Origin: Deltaproteobacteria bacterium
GTDB lineage: Bacteria > Desulfobacterota > BSN033 > UBA1163
Length of the DNA stretch: 37,830 nt
Reading direction: 5' to 3'
Assembly: GCA_018333535.1 (NCBI GenBank)
Contig: JAGXTA010000110.1
Span: 1 to 37,830 of the forward strand
Below are positions 15,831 to 24,582 of the stretch, one piece after another. The notes beneath the pieces are model-generated. The model saw only the letters and a program-made list of their open reading frames with translations, did not search any database and had not been told where the DNA came from. The stretch's first letter is position 1; each line of letters starts with the position of its first letter. Position numbers and translations under genes: made by a program.

Positions 15831-16742
15831 TTCACCCACCACCCTCACCTCCCTTTTCAGGGAGATGGACTTCTTCTCGTAGACCTTTTTCTCCACCCAT
15901 TCGATGAGATGGAGAACCTCTTCCGCGGTCGCCTTTCCCAGGTTGATGATAAAATTGGCATGGCGATCTGAAACCATCGCCTGTCCCATCCTGAACCCTT
16001 TTAACCCGATCTCATCAATCCACTTTCCTGCCGGGCCTTCCTCCGGATTTTTAAAAATGGAGCCTGCGCTCGGGTAATCGAGAGGCTGCGACCTCTTTCT
16101 CATCTCCGAAAAGGACTTCACGCGCTCAAGGATCTCCTCTTTTCTTCCCTTCTTCAGATGGAAACATCCTTTCACGATGATCCAGGATGGAGGCAACGTC
16201 AGACTCCGATAAGAGAACCGGAGCCTGGACCGGGGCCTCTCCAACATCTCTCCATCCTCTTTCATAAACGTGACGGAATGGATGACATCCTTCAACTCCG
16301 CCCCCCATGCGCCGGCATTCATGGCCAGCCCTCCGCCCACAGTGCCCGGAATGCCAAAAAAAGGCTCAAGTCCGGCAAGCCCTTTTTGAATGGAGAATTG
16401 AACGAGCTGTTGGAGCGAACAGCCGGCTTCAGCCTTCAGAAACTCTCCATCCATCCGAACCTTTTTCATCCCTTGGGTCAGGCTGACCACCCAGCCCCGA
16501 ATTCCTCTGTCTCTCACGATGAGGTTCGTTCCTTTTCCTAAAATGAAGACGGGAACCCTTTTTCTCCGAGCATGCAGGATCACCTTTCTCAGTTCCTTCA
16601 TGTTTTCCGGAAAGAGGAGACAGTCCGCAGGGCCTCCCACTTTGAGGGAGGTGTATTTTTTCATCGGCGCATCGAAAAGCGCCCTTCCCCCAATCAAACC
16701 CCTCGCTTCTTTTTTGTAATCTTTTGTCATCTGCCTTAGCAT
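15825..16742 (-). CDS. murB: UDP-N-acetylenolpyruvoylglucosamine reductase
   Basis: MurB reduces UDP-GlcNAc-enolpyruvate to UDP-MurNAc using FAD and NADPH. The 305-residue protein is the short type II form: KYTSLKVGGPADCLLFP (29-45), ILGKGTNLIVRDRGIRG (about 67-83) and FGIPGTVGGGLAMNAGAWG for FAD binding. The catalytic serine lies in YPSAGSIFKNP, and there is a C-terminal glutamate-containing EVRVVGE. The start is ATG 16742 or the in-frame ATG 16730. It lies between murC and ddl with repeat arrays on both sides. Confidence 0.97.
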   Translation of the reverse strand: MLRQMTKDYKKEARGLIGGRALFDAPMKKYTSLKVGGPADCLLFPENMKELRKVILHARRKRVPVFILGKGTNLIVRDRGIRGWVVSLTQGMKKVRMDGEFLKAEAGCSLQQLVQFSIQKGLAGLEPFFGIPGTVGGGLAMNAGAWGAELKDVIHSVTFMKEDGEMLERPRSRLRFSYRSLTLPPSWIIVKGCFHLKKGRKEEILERVKSFSEMRKRSQPLDYPSAGSIFKNPEEGPAGKWIDEIGLKGFRMGQAMVSDRHANFIINLGKATAEEVLHLIEWVEKKVYEKKSISLKREVRVVGEQ

Positions 16743-16749
16743 TTTAAGT

Positions 16750-16857
16750 TTGGATTCATTAGTCTTATAGTCGATTAGTCTGCTAGTCGAATAGTCAATA
16801 ACTATAAGACTACAAGACTATCGGACTACGGGACTATTCTTTCCGCATTCCGAAATC
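16750..16857. repeat. Two inverted arms of an 8-bp-period TAGTCnnn array
   Basis: The left arm carries five TAGTC words at 8-bp spacing (16759-16796) with linkers TTA, GAT, TGC and GAA. The right arm (16801-16837) carries five ACTA/GACTA words at 8-bp spacing with linkers TAA, CAA, TCG and CGG. The pentamers pair between arms, but the linkers do not. A tail TTCCGCATTCCGAAATC (16842-16858) joins another word family. This is not CRISPR: units are 8 bp and the arms are inverted. Confidence 0.9.
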
Positions 16858-18226
16858 ACAATCGCCTTACCATCTCCTCTGCCACCTGCCAGATGTCTCC
16901 TGCGCCCAGGGTGATCACCATATCTCCGGGAACCATGATGCGGACCAGATGGTTAACAATCTCCTTCTTGTCCGGAAGATAGGTCACATCCTTATGACCG
17001 TACTCTCTGATTCCCTCAAAGAGCGCTTTTGCTTCTACCCCATCGATCCGTTCCTCTCCGGCCGCATAGATATCCGTCAGAATGAGGACATCCGCATCGT
17101 AAAAGGCGGTCAGGAATTCCTGAAAGAGGGCGTGCGTCCGGGTATAGCGGTGGGGTTGAAAGACCGCAATGATCCTCCTCTTCCATCCTGTTTTGGCCGC
17201 CTTCAATGTGGCCATGATCTCCACGGGGTGATGGCCATAGTCATCCACGATGAGAATTCCTTTCTTCTCTCCCTTGACTTGAAACCGTCTTTGAATCCCT
17301 CCGAAATCCCTCAGGGCCTCCTGAACAACTTCAAAGGGAATGTCGAGTTCAAAGGCAGTGGCCACCGCAGCCAGCGCATTATAGACATTATGAAGGCCGG
17401 GCATTCGGATTCCTAACCTCCCGATTTCCTTTCGCTGATAGAGGACATCGAAGGTGGTGGAAAGTTCGTCGTATTCGATTTCCCTCGCCTGAAAATCAGC
17501 CTGGGTCGTCAATCCGTAGGTCGTGAACCGCTTCTTCAGTTTCGGAAGAAGGCTCTGGATATGGGGATGGTCGAGGCAGAGCACGGCCAACCCAAAGAAG
17601 GGAATCTTGTTGAGAAAATGGAGAAAGGCTTCTTTGATCTCCTCAATCCCCTGATAGTAGTCGAGATGCTCCGGATCGATGTTGGTCACCACAGCGATGG
17701 TGGGCATTAATTTAAGAAAAGAGCCGTCGCTCTCATCCGCTTCGGCGACCAGAAGCTCTCCCTGTCCCAGCTTCGCATTGCTGCCGATGCTGTTCAGCCT
17801 TCCTCCAATGACCACGGTTGGATCGAGCCCGGCCGCGCCCAAGATCGTCGCGATGAGGGAGGTTGTCGTCGTCTTGCCATGAGTCCCGGCAATGGCGATG
17901 CCCACCTTCATTCGCATCAATTCCGCTAACATCTCCGCCCTCGGAATGATGGGGATGAGCCTCTCCTCAGCCACTTCAATCTCTGGATTGTTCGGACGAA
18001 TGGCAGAGGAGACGACCACGACATCCGCCTCTTTCACATTCTCTCTCCGGTGGCCATAATGGATGTCGCAGCCCAGGGCCTGAAGCCTCCGGGTCACCTC
18101 TGTTTCCTTCGCGTCCGAACCGCTGATCCGGTAACCCAGATTGAGCAGAACCTCGGCGATTCCGCTCATCCCGATGCCGCCGATCCCGACGAAATGGATG
18201 TTTTTGATCTTCCCTTTTCGATACAT
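16856..18226 (-). CDS. murC: UDP-N-acetylmuramate--L-alanine ligase
   Basis: MurC adds L-alanine to UDP-MurNAc, the first amino acid of the stem peptide. The 456-residue protein has the N-terminal UDP-binding [20 protein letters not shown] (10-29), the ATP P-loop [10 protein letters not shown] (113-122), [13 protein letters not shown] and the C-terminal Mur ligase domain with [10 protein letters not shown] and FQPHRYTRT. The length is typical. There is no clear ribosome site before ATG 18226, where the upstream gap is repeat-derived. It lies between murG and murB. Confidence 0.98.
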   Translation of the reverse strand: MYRKGKIKNIHFVGIGGIGMSGIAEVLLNLGYRISGSDAKETEVTRRLQALGCDIHYGHRRENVKEADVVVVSSAIRPNNPEIEVAEERLIPIIPRAEMLAELMRMKVGIAIAGTHGKTTTTSLIATILGAAGLDPTVVIGGRLNSIGSNAKLGQGELLVAEADESDGSFLKLMPTIAVVTNIDPEHLDYYQGIEEIKEAFLHFLNKIPFFGLAVLCLDHPHIQSLLPKLKKRFTTYGLTTQADFQAREIEYDELSTTFDVLYQRKEIGRLGIRMPGLHNVYNALAAVATAFELDIPFEVVQEALRDFGGIQRRFQVKGEKKGILIVDDYGHHPVEIMATLKAAKTGWKRRIIAVFQPHRYTRTHALFQEFLTAFYDADVLILTDIYAAGEERIDGVEAKALFEGIREYGHKDVTYLPDKKEIVNHLVRIMVPGDMVITLGAGDIWQVAEEMVRRL

Positions 18227-18230
18227 AATA

Positions 18231-18290
18231 AGTTGAAAATTAAAAGTTCAGAGTTTAAAGTTTATTGTTTATCGTTCATCGTCATCAACA
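18231..18290. repeat. AAAGTTnA word array between murG and murC
   Basis: The stretch AAGTTGAAAATTAAAAGTTC then AGAGTTTAAAGTTTATTG and TTTATCGTTCATCG repeats GTT-containing 7-8-mers in one direction. No inverted second arm is obvious. Confidence 0.55.
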
Positions 18291-19367
18291 TGCTTTTCCC
18301 ACCAACTCATAACAATGCTCCACAATCTCTTCGGCCGCCCTCGGGCGTCCGATCCCTCTGATCGCTTCCTCCATCTTCTCCCTTTCCTCCGGATGATGGT
18401 AAAGGCTGCGGATCGCCTCGGAAAGCGACGAACCGTTCACCTCCTCATCCAGAATCATTTTGGCCGCCCCACGATCAACCAGCTTCTGCGCATTGATCAA
18501 CTGGTGTTGATGGGCCGCATAGGGATAAGGGATCAGAATCGATGCCTTTGCACAGACCGCTAATTCCGCAACCGTGCTCGCTCCGGAACGACAGATCACC
18601 AGGTCAGCCCTCCGGTAATAGCGCGCCATCTCCTCAATAAATGGGGCTACCTCCACCTCGAATCCCTTCTCCTCATAGCCTTTTGAAACGAGATCCAGAT
18701 CCTCTTTGCCGGTCTGATGGATAAATCTCAAAGAGGACCTGAGATCCTGGAGCGAGGCCAGGGCCTCCATCATGGCCGTATTGATCCGGTGTGCGCCCGC
18801 GCTCCCCCCAAAGATGAGAAGGGTGAATCGATCTCCCTTCTCCTGCGAAAGGGTAGAACCAATGATCTCTTTCCGGATTGGATTGCCCGTCACAACTGTC
18901 TTCCTCTCGGGAAAGTATTTTTTTGTCTCTTCGAAAGAAACAAATATCCGCTGGCTGAACCTCTTCAATATCCGATTGGTCATTCCTGGAATGACGTTCT
19001 GCTCATGGATGGCCCTTTTCATCCCGAGAAGAAAGGCAGCCAAAACTCCAGGCCCGGAAGCATATCCGCCCACACCTAACACGATCTGCGGTTGAAACTC
19101 TTTCAAGATGCCCATTGCCTCGGCAAGGGACTTTGGAAGGGCTAAGAGGGCTCTTAACTTTCCCATGATCGACCCTCCCTGAATGGGCATGGCATGGATC
19201 ATCTTCAACGGAAATCTCCCCCCGGCCAATACTCTCGCTTCAATCCCTCGCTCCGTCCCGATGAAAAGGACTTCATTTCCCGACTCCTTTTGGATAAAAG
19301 CTTCAGCAACCGCTATCCCTGGAAAGAGGTGGCCTCCTGTGCCTCCTCCGGCAATGACACATCTCAT
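18285..19367 (-). CDS. murG: Lipid II synthase MurG (UDP-GlcNAc transferase)
   Basis: MurG transfers GlcNAc from UDP-GlcNAc to lipid I on the inner face of the membrane. The 360-residue GT-B protein has CVIAGGGTGGHLFPGIAVAE (3-22), LGVGGYASGPG (about 96-106), LLIFGGSAGAHRIN and the donor-binding RADLVICRSGASTVAELA. All are standard MurG motifs. The ATG overlaps the ftsW stop by 4 nt (ATGA), so translation is coupled. Confidence 0.98.
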   Translation of the reverse strand: MRCVIAGGGTGGHLFPGIAVAEAFIQKESGNEVLFIGTERGIEARVLAGGRFPLKMIHAMPIQGGSIMGKLRALLALPKSLAEAMGILKEFQPQIVLGVGGYASGPGVLAAFLLGMKRAIHEQNVIPGMTNRILKRFSQRIFVSFEETKKYFPERKTVVTGNPIRKEIIGSTLSQEKGDRFTLLIFGGSAGAHRINTAMMEALASLQDLRSSLRFIHQTGKEDLDLVSKGYEEKGFEVEVAPFIEEMARYYRRADLVICRSGASTVAELAVCAKASILIPYPYAAHQHQLINAQKLVDRGAAKMILDEEVNGSSLSEAIRSLYHHPEEREKMEEAIRGIGRPRAAEEIVEHCYELVGKAC

Positions 19368-20464
19368 CGTCGTTCCGCATGGGTTGAAAGGTGAAGCAAA
19401 ATCCCCAACCCGATGAAATTGGCAATCAAGGATGTTCCTCCGTAACTCACAAAGGGAAGGGTCAACCCTTTGGTCGGAAGCAGTCCCAGGACCACTGCCA
19501 TATTGATGACCGCCTGAAGAGAGATCATTAACGTGATCCCCAGCGCCAAATAGGACCCGAACTTATCCGGAATAGAAATCCCGGTCTGGACTCCCCGGAA
19601 GGCAAGGATGAAAAAGAGAACCACCACGGCCATGGCCCCCATCAGTCCCAGTTCCTCTCCGATGATGGAAAAGATGAAGTCTGTGTGAGGAGCCGGAAGG
19701 AAGAAGAGTTTCTGTCTTCCTTCTCCCAGTCCCAGTCCAAAGAGACCACCCGAGCCAAAAGAGAGGAAGGACTGGATGATCTGAAAACTGGTTCCGGTGG
19801 GATCTTCCCAGGGCCTGATGAAACTGATCAGCCTTTTGTAACGATATTCCGCATTCATCAGAAGGACATAGGCCACCGGAGCAGCTAACAAAAAGGATCC
19901 GGCGATATAGATCACTCTGGCGCCGCTGATGAAGAGGAGGATTAAAACCATCGCTGTGAGAAAAAGGGCCGCCCCGAAATCAGGCTCCTTCAATACCAGT
20001 CCGATGACCAGGCCGGAGAGCAGAATGGTCGGGAGAAAACTGAAGGAAAAACTCCTTATCCTCTCCTCCTTCTTGGTCAGGAGGTAAGCTAAAAAGATGA
20101 TCAGGCCGAGCTTTGCAAATTCCGAGGGTTGAAAGGTAAATCCCCCGATCTTTAACCACCGCATCGCTCCACCTGCCCGATGGCCTATGCCCGGAATCAA
20201 TACGGCAATGAGCAGCAGAACAGAGAGAATAAAGATGGGATAGGCAAATCGCTTCAGTATCCCGTAAGGAAAGAACATCATCACGATCATCAATAGGAAA
20301 CCCACTCCTGCATAAAGCGCCTGCCTCTTCAAAAAGTAGTAGGGATCGCCAAACCGGTCTCCGGCGATGATCGCGCTGGTGCTATAGACCATGACGATCC
20401 CGATCCCCACCAGGGCCAGGGCCACCATTAGAAGAATGAAATCGAACCTTCCTCTTGCTTTCAC
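19364..20464 (-). CDS. ftsW: Septal peptidoglycan polymerase FtsW (SEDS family)
   Basis: FtsW polymerises lipid II at the septum together with FtsI. The 366-residue protein has about ten membrane helices, VYSTSAIIA near the N-terminus, the catalytic-loop region KEPDFGAALF, RPWEDPTGTSFQIIQS and GLGLGEGRQKLFFLPAPHTD (periplasmic loop). FVSYGGTSLIANFIGLGILL is at the C-terminus. The start is GTG at 20464, preceded by AGGA at about 7 nt. It follows murD across a long repeat-filled gap and overlaps murG by 4 nt. Confidence 0.97.
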   Translation of the reverse strand: MKARGRFDFILLMVALALVGIGIVMVYSTSAIIAGDRFGDPYYFLKRQALYAGVGFLLMIVMMFFPYGILKRFAYPIFILSVLLLIAVLIPGIGHRAGGAMRWLKIGGFTFQPSEFAKLGLIIFLAYLLTKKEERIRSFSFSFLPTILLSGLVIGLVLKEPDFGAALFLTAMVLILLFISGARVIYIAGSFLLAAPVAYVLLMNAEYRYKRLISFIRPWEDPTGTSFQIIQSFLSFGSGGLFGLGLGEGRQKLFFLPAPHTDFIFSIIGEELGLMGAMAVVVLFFILAFRGVQTGISIPDKFGSYLALGITLMISLQAVINMAVVLGLLPTKGLTLPFVSYGGTSLIANFIGLGILLHLSTHAERR

Positions 20465-20469
20465 CCTGT

Positions 20470-20690
20470 TTTCCTAACCTGGCCAAGCCAGGACCCAATA
20501 GGCTATAGAGTTGAAAAAATTCGAAGTCCGAATATCGGGCGAAGCGTCCAGTAGGACCAATCCGAAACAAATTCGAATTTCCCAAATTCAAATTTCTTAA
20601 AGTTTGTTTTAGTTTTCAACATTTGAAATTGGGTCATTCTATATTGTTTCGAATTTCGGATTTCGTGCTTCGGATTTGGTGCTTAATCTC
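20470..20690. repeat. Long composite array of TTCGAATT / TTTCGGATT words between murD and ftsW
   Basis: Plus-strand words such as AAGTCCGAATATCGGGCGAA, ATTCGAATTTCCCAAATTC and, after a TTTAG/CATTTGAAATTGGG middle, TTTCGAATTTCGGATTTCG and TTCGGATTTGG form two loosely inverted arms. The block extends into the last 12 or so codons of murD. Some words (GAAGCG, CCCGAATTTCG) recur at 29831-29855. Confidence 0.65.
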
Positions 20691-22024
20691 TGCACTGCTT
20701 CCTTAAACACCTTTCCCCTTTCTTTATAATCCCTGAACATATCAAAACTGGAACAGGCAGGCGAAAGGAGAACCACCTCTCCTCTTTTCGCCATCCGGTA
20801 AGCCAGAAGGACAGCCTCTTCGAGTGTCCCTGCCATGACTGTATCGGTCAAAGATCCCAGCTCCCGGGCCATTCTCTCCTTTGCCTCTCCGATGAGGATC
20901 ATCCGCCTGACACGGCTCTTTACCCACTCCTTGAGGGAATGAAGGTCTGTCATCTTATCCTTTCCGCCTGCGATGAGAATGACAGGCTCTTGAAAGCTCT
21001 GAAGCGATTTGATCACGGAGCCCAAATTTGTCCCCTTCGAATCGTTGTAATAGAAAACCCCTTCAATCTCCCGGACAAACTCGAGGCGATGTTCCAATCC
21101 CCTGAACCGGTTGATAACCCTCTGGATCGCCTCTTTCGAACTGCCGAAGAGCCTTGCCGCAATGATGGCCGCCATCATATTCTCCACATTGTGGATACCC
21201 TTCAACGGCGACTGGCTCAATGAATAGGTTTCTTCCCTTCCGTTCAATATGAGGACGACCTCCTCCCCATTGAAAAAGCCACCCTCTTTGACCCTCTCCT
21301 TCAGGCTGAAAAAGAATTTTTTTGCCTTCACCCTCTTCTCATGCTTCATTACAATGGGATCATCCCAATTGAGGATGGCCACATCCTCGGCCCCCTGGTT
21401 CTTAAAAATCCTGCTCTTGGCTTCAATATAATCTTCGTATTTCGAATAACGGTCGAGATGATCCTCCGTGATATTGAGCAGGACCGAACATCGGGGCCGA
21501 AACACATCGATCCCCTCTAATTGAAAACTTGAAACCTCAACCACCAGGATCTCCCATTGCTCTCCGCCCTCTGCGAAGAGGATCAAGGGATCTCCCACAT
21601 TGCCTCCGACTCCAACTTTCTTCCCTTCTTCCTTTAACATGTCGCCGATGAGAAGGGTTGTGGTCGTCTTGCCATTGGTGCCTGTGATCGCAATGATGGG
21701 GATGCGGATGAATTGGTAAGCCAGCTCCATTTCGCTGATCACCTGCACTCCCTTGTCCAGCGCCTTCCGAATGGGTTCGAGGGCTGGATCAACCCCCGGA
21801 CTCAGGATGATCAGGTCCTGCTTGAGAAACTGACTCACCGTATGCCCTCCCCACTCCAACGAGATGGACATCTCTCCTAACTCCGAAGCAACCTCCTTCA
21901 TCTCTGCTTCGAGCTTCGATTCTGAAGCGCTGACGATCGCCCCTTTCTTCTTGAGAAATTTGACCGTCGCCAGCCCTGTTCTCGCTAAACCCACCACCAA
22001 TACCTTTTTGCCGTGAAGATCCAT
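20639..22024 (-). CDS. murD: UDP-N-acetylmuramoylalanine--D-glutamate ligase
   Basis: MurD adds D-glutamate to UDP-MurNAc-L-Ala. The 461-residue protein has KKVLVVGLARTGLATVKFL (6-24), SPGVDP (75-80), the P-loop GTNGKTTTT (115-123), LNITEDHLDRY, the HN motif GIHNVEN and the C-terminal YNDSKGTNLGS and LIAGGKDK. The conserved domain ends about SSFDMFRDYKERGKVFKEAV. The final STKSEARNPKFETI is encoded by intergenic repeat DNA and has no counterpart in the family. There is no good ribosome site before ATG 22024; the upstream gap is a repeat array. Confidence 0.97.
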   Translation of the reverse strand: MDLHGKKVLVVGLARTGLATVKFLKKKGAIVSASESKLEAEMKEVASELGEMSISLEWGGHTVSQFLKQDLIILSPGVDPALEPIRKALDKGVQVISEMELAYQFIRIPIIAITGTNGKTTTTLLIGDMLKEEGKKVGVGGNVGDPLILFAEGGEQWEILVVEVSSFQLEGIDVFRPRCSVLLNITEDHLDRYSKYEDYIEAKSRIFKNQGAEDVAILNWDDPIVMKHEKRVKAKKFFFSLKERVKEGGFFNGEEVVLILNGREETYSLSQSPLKGIHNVENMMAAIIAARLFGSSKEAIQRVINRFRGLEHRLEFVREIEGVFYYNDSKGTNLGSVIKSLQSFQEPVILIAGGKDKMTDLHSLKEWVKSRVRRMILIGEAKERMARELGSLTDTVMAGTLEEAVLLAYRMAKRGEVVLLSPACSSFDMFRDYKERGKVFKEAVQRLSTKSEARNPKFETI

Positions 22025-22095
22025 AACGAGTTTTGAGTTTTGAGTTATGAGTTATGAGTTTATAATTCTTAATTCTCCACTCTTCACTCTAAATT
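22025..22095. repeat. GAGTTTT/GAGTTAT 8-mer array between mraY and murD
   Basis: GAGTTTTGAGTTTTGAGTTA is followed by TGAGTTATGAGTTTAT: about five 8-bp copies with a GAGTT core. A short opposite arm, TTCTCCACTCTTCACTC, has the ACTC complement. It directly precedes the murD ATG on its coding strand. Confidence 0.75.
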
Positions 22096-22100
22096 TCGCA

Positions 22101-23177
22101 TCATCTCAGCTTCAATGTGCCGATGGCGATCAGTCCCAGGATGATGCCGATGATCCAGAATCGGACGATGATCTTCGGCTCGGCCCACCCCTTCAATTCA
22201 AAATGGTGATGGATGGGCGCCATCCGGAACACCCTCTTCTTTCGCAACTTATACGAGATGACCTGAATGATGACCGAAAGCGTCTCGGCCACAAAAATCC
22301 CGCCCACGATCACCAAAAGAAACTCCTGTTTCGTGACCACGGCGATCGTTCCCAGGGCCGCTCCTAAAGCCAGCGAGCCGACATCTCCCATAAAGACCTG
22401 AGCGGGATAGGTATTGAACCAGAGAAACCCCAGGCCGGACCCGAGCAGGGCTCCGCATAAGATCGTCAGCTCGCCGCTCCCCTTCACAAAGGGGATCTGA
22501 AGATAACTGGCAAACTGGTAATGACCGGCTAAATAGCAGAAGAGGATGAAGGTGCCGCTGGCAATCAATACCGGTCCGATCGCCAATCCATCCAGCCCAT
22601 CGGTCAGGTTGACGGCATTGGCCGTGCCCACGATGACGAACATTCCGAAGAGAATGTACCATCTTCCGAGGTCCGGCATCACCCTCTTGAAGAAGGGAAA
22701 GATCAGTCTCGAATCGTGGTCAATGGTGTTGAACAGAACCCAGCTGGCCACAAGACCCATGGCCACCTGGATGGGAAATTTATATCGCGCCTTAATGCCC
22801 ATGCCATTCTTATCCCTGACCTTCTTGTAATCATCGAGAAATCCGAGCGCGCCGAATCCCAGAGTGGTCAACAGCACAATCCAGATATATCGATTGGTCA
22901 GGTCAGCCCAGAAAAGGGTCGGGACAAGAAGCGCCATCAGGATCAGGCTTCCTCCCATCGTGGGCGTCCCGTTCTTGGAGAGATGCCTCGATGGGACATC
23001 CTCTCTTACCACCTGTTTGATCTGAAACGTCCGCAACTTCTCGATGATCCAGGGGCCGATCACAAAACTGATGAGCAGCGCGGTCAGAATGGCGTAGACC
23101 GTCCGGATGGTGATGTAACGGAAGACATTGAAAAAGGAGATCAGCTCATGAAGCGGATAGAGCAGATGATAGAGCAT
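22101..23177 (-). CDS. mraY: Phospho-N-acetylmuramoyl-pentapeptide transferase (lipid I synthase)
   Basis: MraY joins UDP-MurNAc-pentapeptide to undecaprenyl phosphate in the inner membrane. The 358-residue protein has ten hydrophobic segments, the [13 protein letters not shown] motif (about 69-81), the aspartate-rich [25 protein letters not shown] and the C-terminal [13 protein letters not shown]. All catalytic aspartates are present. Its start lies inside murF (32-nt overlap), with AGGAGAGAGGAAAGAG as ribosome site within the murF 3' end. Confidence 0.98.
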   Translation of the reverse strand: MLYHLLYPLHELISFFNVFRYITIRTVYAILTALLISFVIGPWIIEKLRTFQIKQVVREDVPSRHLSKNGTPTMGGSLILMALLVPTLFWADLTNRYIWIVLLTTLGFGALGFLDDYKKVRDKNGMGIKARYKFPIQVAMGLVASWVLFNTIDHDSRLIFPFFKRVMPDLGRWYILFGMFVIVGTANAVNLTDGLDGLAIGPVLIASGTFILFCYLAGHYQFASYLQIPFVKGSGELTILCGALLGSGLGFLWFNTYPAQVFMGDVGSLALGAALGTIAVVTKQEFLLVIVGGIFVAETLSVIIQVISYKLRKKRVFRMAPIHHHFELKGWAEPKIIVRFWIIGIILGLIAIGTLKLR

Positions 23178-24582
23178 CTCTTTCCTCTCTCCTTTCTTTC
23201 AAGCCCTCAACCACTTTTTCCATTGCCATCCCTCTCGAACCTTTGACCAGGACCCAATCCCCTTCCCTTGCCAACGCTCTCACGATCGAAGCGGCTTCGG
23301 AATGGCTCTCCGCCACTCTTGCCTTTTCATGATCCAAACCTTCCCGGATGGCCGACTCCACAACGACAGGGGCTTCTTCCCCTATGGCCAGCAATAGGTC
23401 GATCGAGAGCCCTGCAACCTTCTGTCCCAATTGGCAATGGGCCTCAACCGTGAATTCTCCCAACTCCAGCATATCTCCTAACACCGCAACGGCCCTGCCC
23501 TTTCCTTTTACTTCCGAAAGGGTCCGGAGGGCTTGATCCATCGAATCCGGATTGGCATTATAGGCATCGTTGATCAGGGTTATTCCGCTTCCAAGGGAGA
23601 GAATTTCCATCCTCATGGAAAAGGGCCGGAATTGTTCCAGAGCTTCTATCGCTCTCTCCAGTGCAATGCCGAAGAGGCTTGCGGTCGTAATCGCCGACAG
23701 GGCGTTGTAAACGAAATGCTTCCCAAGTAAGGGAAGATGGACCTCTGTCTCCTCCCCTTCCAGGATGACAATAAAAGAAGTTCCCTCTCTCCCTTTGATT
23801 CGTATCTCCCTCGCCATCACATCAGCAGGCTGATCGATTCCAAAAGTGATCTTCTGACCCGGAAACTCCTCTCCGAGATCAACCACCCTGGGGTCATCCT
23901 GATTGATGATGATCGACCCATCCCTTTTCATCCTCCGGAAGAGCGCCCCCTTTTCCTCCTTGATCCTCTCCAGGCTTCCTACCCCTTCGAGGTGAGCCCT
24001 CTGGATATTGGTGATCAGTCCCACATCAGGCTCTGCAATCTCCGTGAGCCTTCTGATTTCGCCCGGCACATTCATCCCCATCTCAACGACGACAACCCTC
24101 TCCTCTTCCGTCAGGTTGAGAAGGGTGAGAGGAAGTCCGATCAGATTGTTCAAATTTCCCTTCGTTTTGAGAATGGGAAAAGTGGTCTCAAGGCAAGCTG
24201 AAATCATCTCCTTCGTCGTGGTCTTTCCATTGCTTCCTGTCAGGGCAACCACCGGCACACCAAACTTGCGCCTTCGATCCCGGGCAATATCTCCAAGGGC
24301 ATACAGCGTATCCTTTACAAGGATCACCGGTCTGGTCTCGCAACCATTCCATCGGATATCTCCGGCCCTATTCTCTTCGATCACTACCCCCCCTGCTTTC
24401 TTCTCAAGGGCTTCGATGGCATAATGGTGGCCATCGAACCGATTCCCTTTCAAAGCGATGAAGAGCGCTCCCTCGGCTATACTTCTCGAATCCGTTGAGA
24501 TGGCGTGGAAAACGACATCCTCCCTTCCCTGTAGGAGTTTTCCGCCTGTGGCTTTCAAAATCTCTCCGAGATAAAACGTCAC
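23146..24582 (-). CDS. murF: UDP-MurNAc-tripeptide--D-alanyl-D-alanine ligase
   Basis: MurF adds the D-Ala-D-Ala made by Ddl, completing the cytoplasmic precursor. The 478-residue protein has the N-terminal [18 protein letters not shown] (29-46), P-loop [12 protein letters not shown] (115-126), [21 protein letters not shown] and the C-terminal [13 protein letters not shown]. The start is GTG at 24582 behind GGAGG (4 nt), overlapping the murE stop by GTGA. The 3' end overlaps mraY by 32 nt. Confidence 0.97.
   Translation of the reverse strand: MTFYLGEILKATGGKLLQGREDVVFHAISTDSRSIAEGALFIALKGNRFDGHHYAIEALEKKAGGVVIEENRAGDIRWNGCETRPVILVKDTLYALGDIARDRRRKFGVPVVALTGSNGKTTTKEMISACLETTFPILKTKGNLNNLIGLPLTLLNLTEEERVVVVEMGMNVPGEIRRLTEIAEPDVGLITNIQRAHLEGVGSLERIKEEKGALFRRMKRDGSIIINQDDPRVVDLGEEFPGQKITFGIDQPADVMAREIRIKGREGTSFIVILEGEETEVHLPLLGKHFVYNALSAITTASLFGIALERAIEALEQFRPFSMRMEILSLGSGITLINDAYNANPDSMDQALRTLSEVKGKGRAVAVLGDMLELGEFTVEAHCQLGQKVAGLSIDLLLAIGEEAPVVVESAIREGLDHEKARVAESHSEAASIVRALAREGDWVLVKGSRGMAMEKVVEGLKERREERDALSSALSAS

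Noticed and set aside
16750-16857. CRISPR-like regular spacing
   Set aside because: Units are 8 bp with 3-bp linkers and the two halves are inverted; there are no repeats or spacers of CRISPR length and no cas genes.
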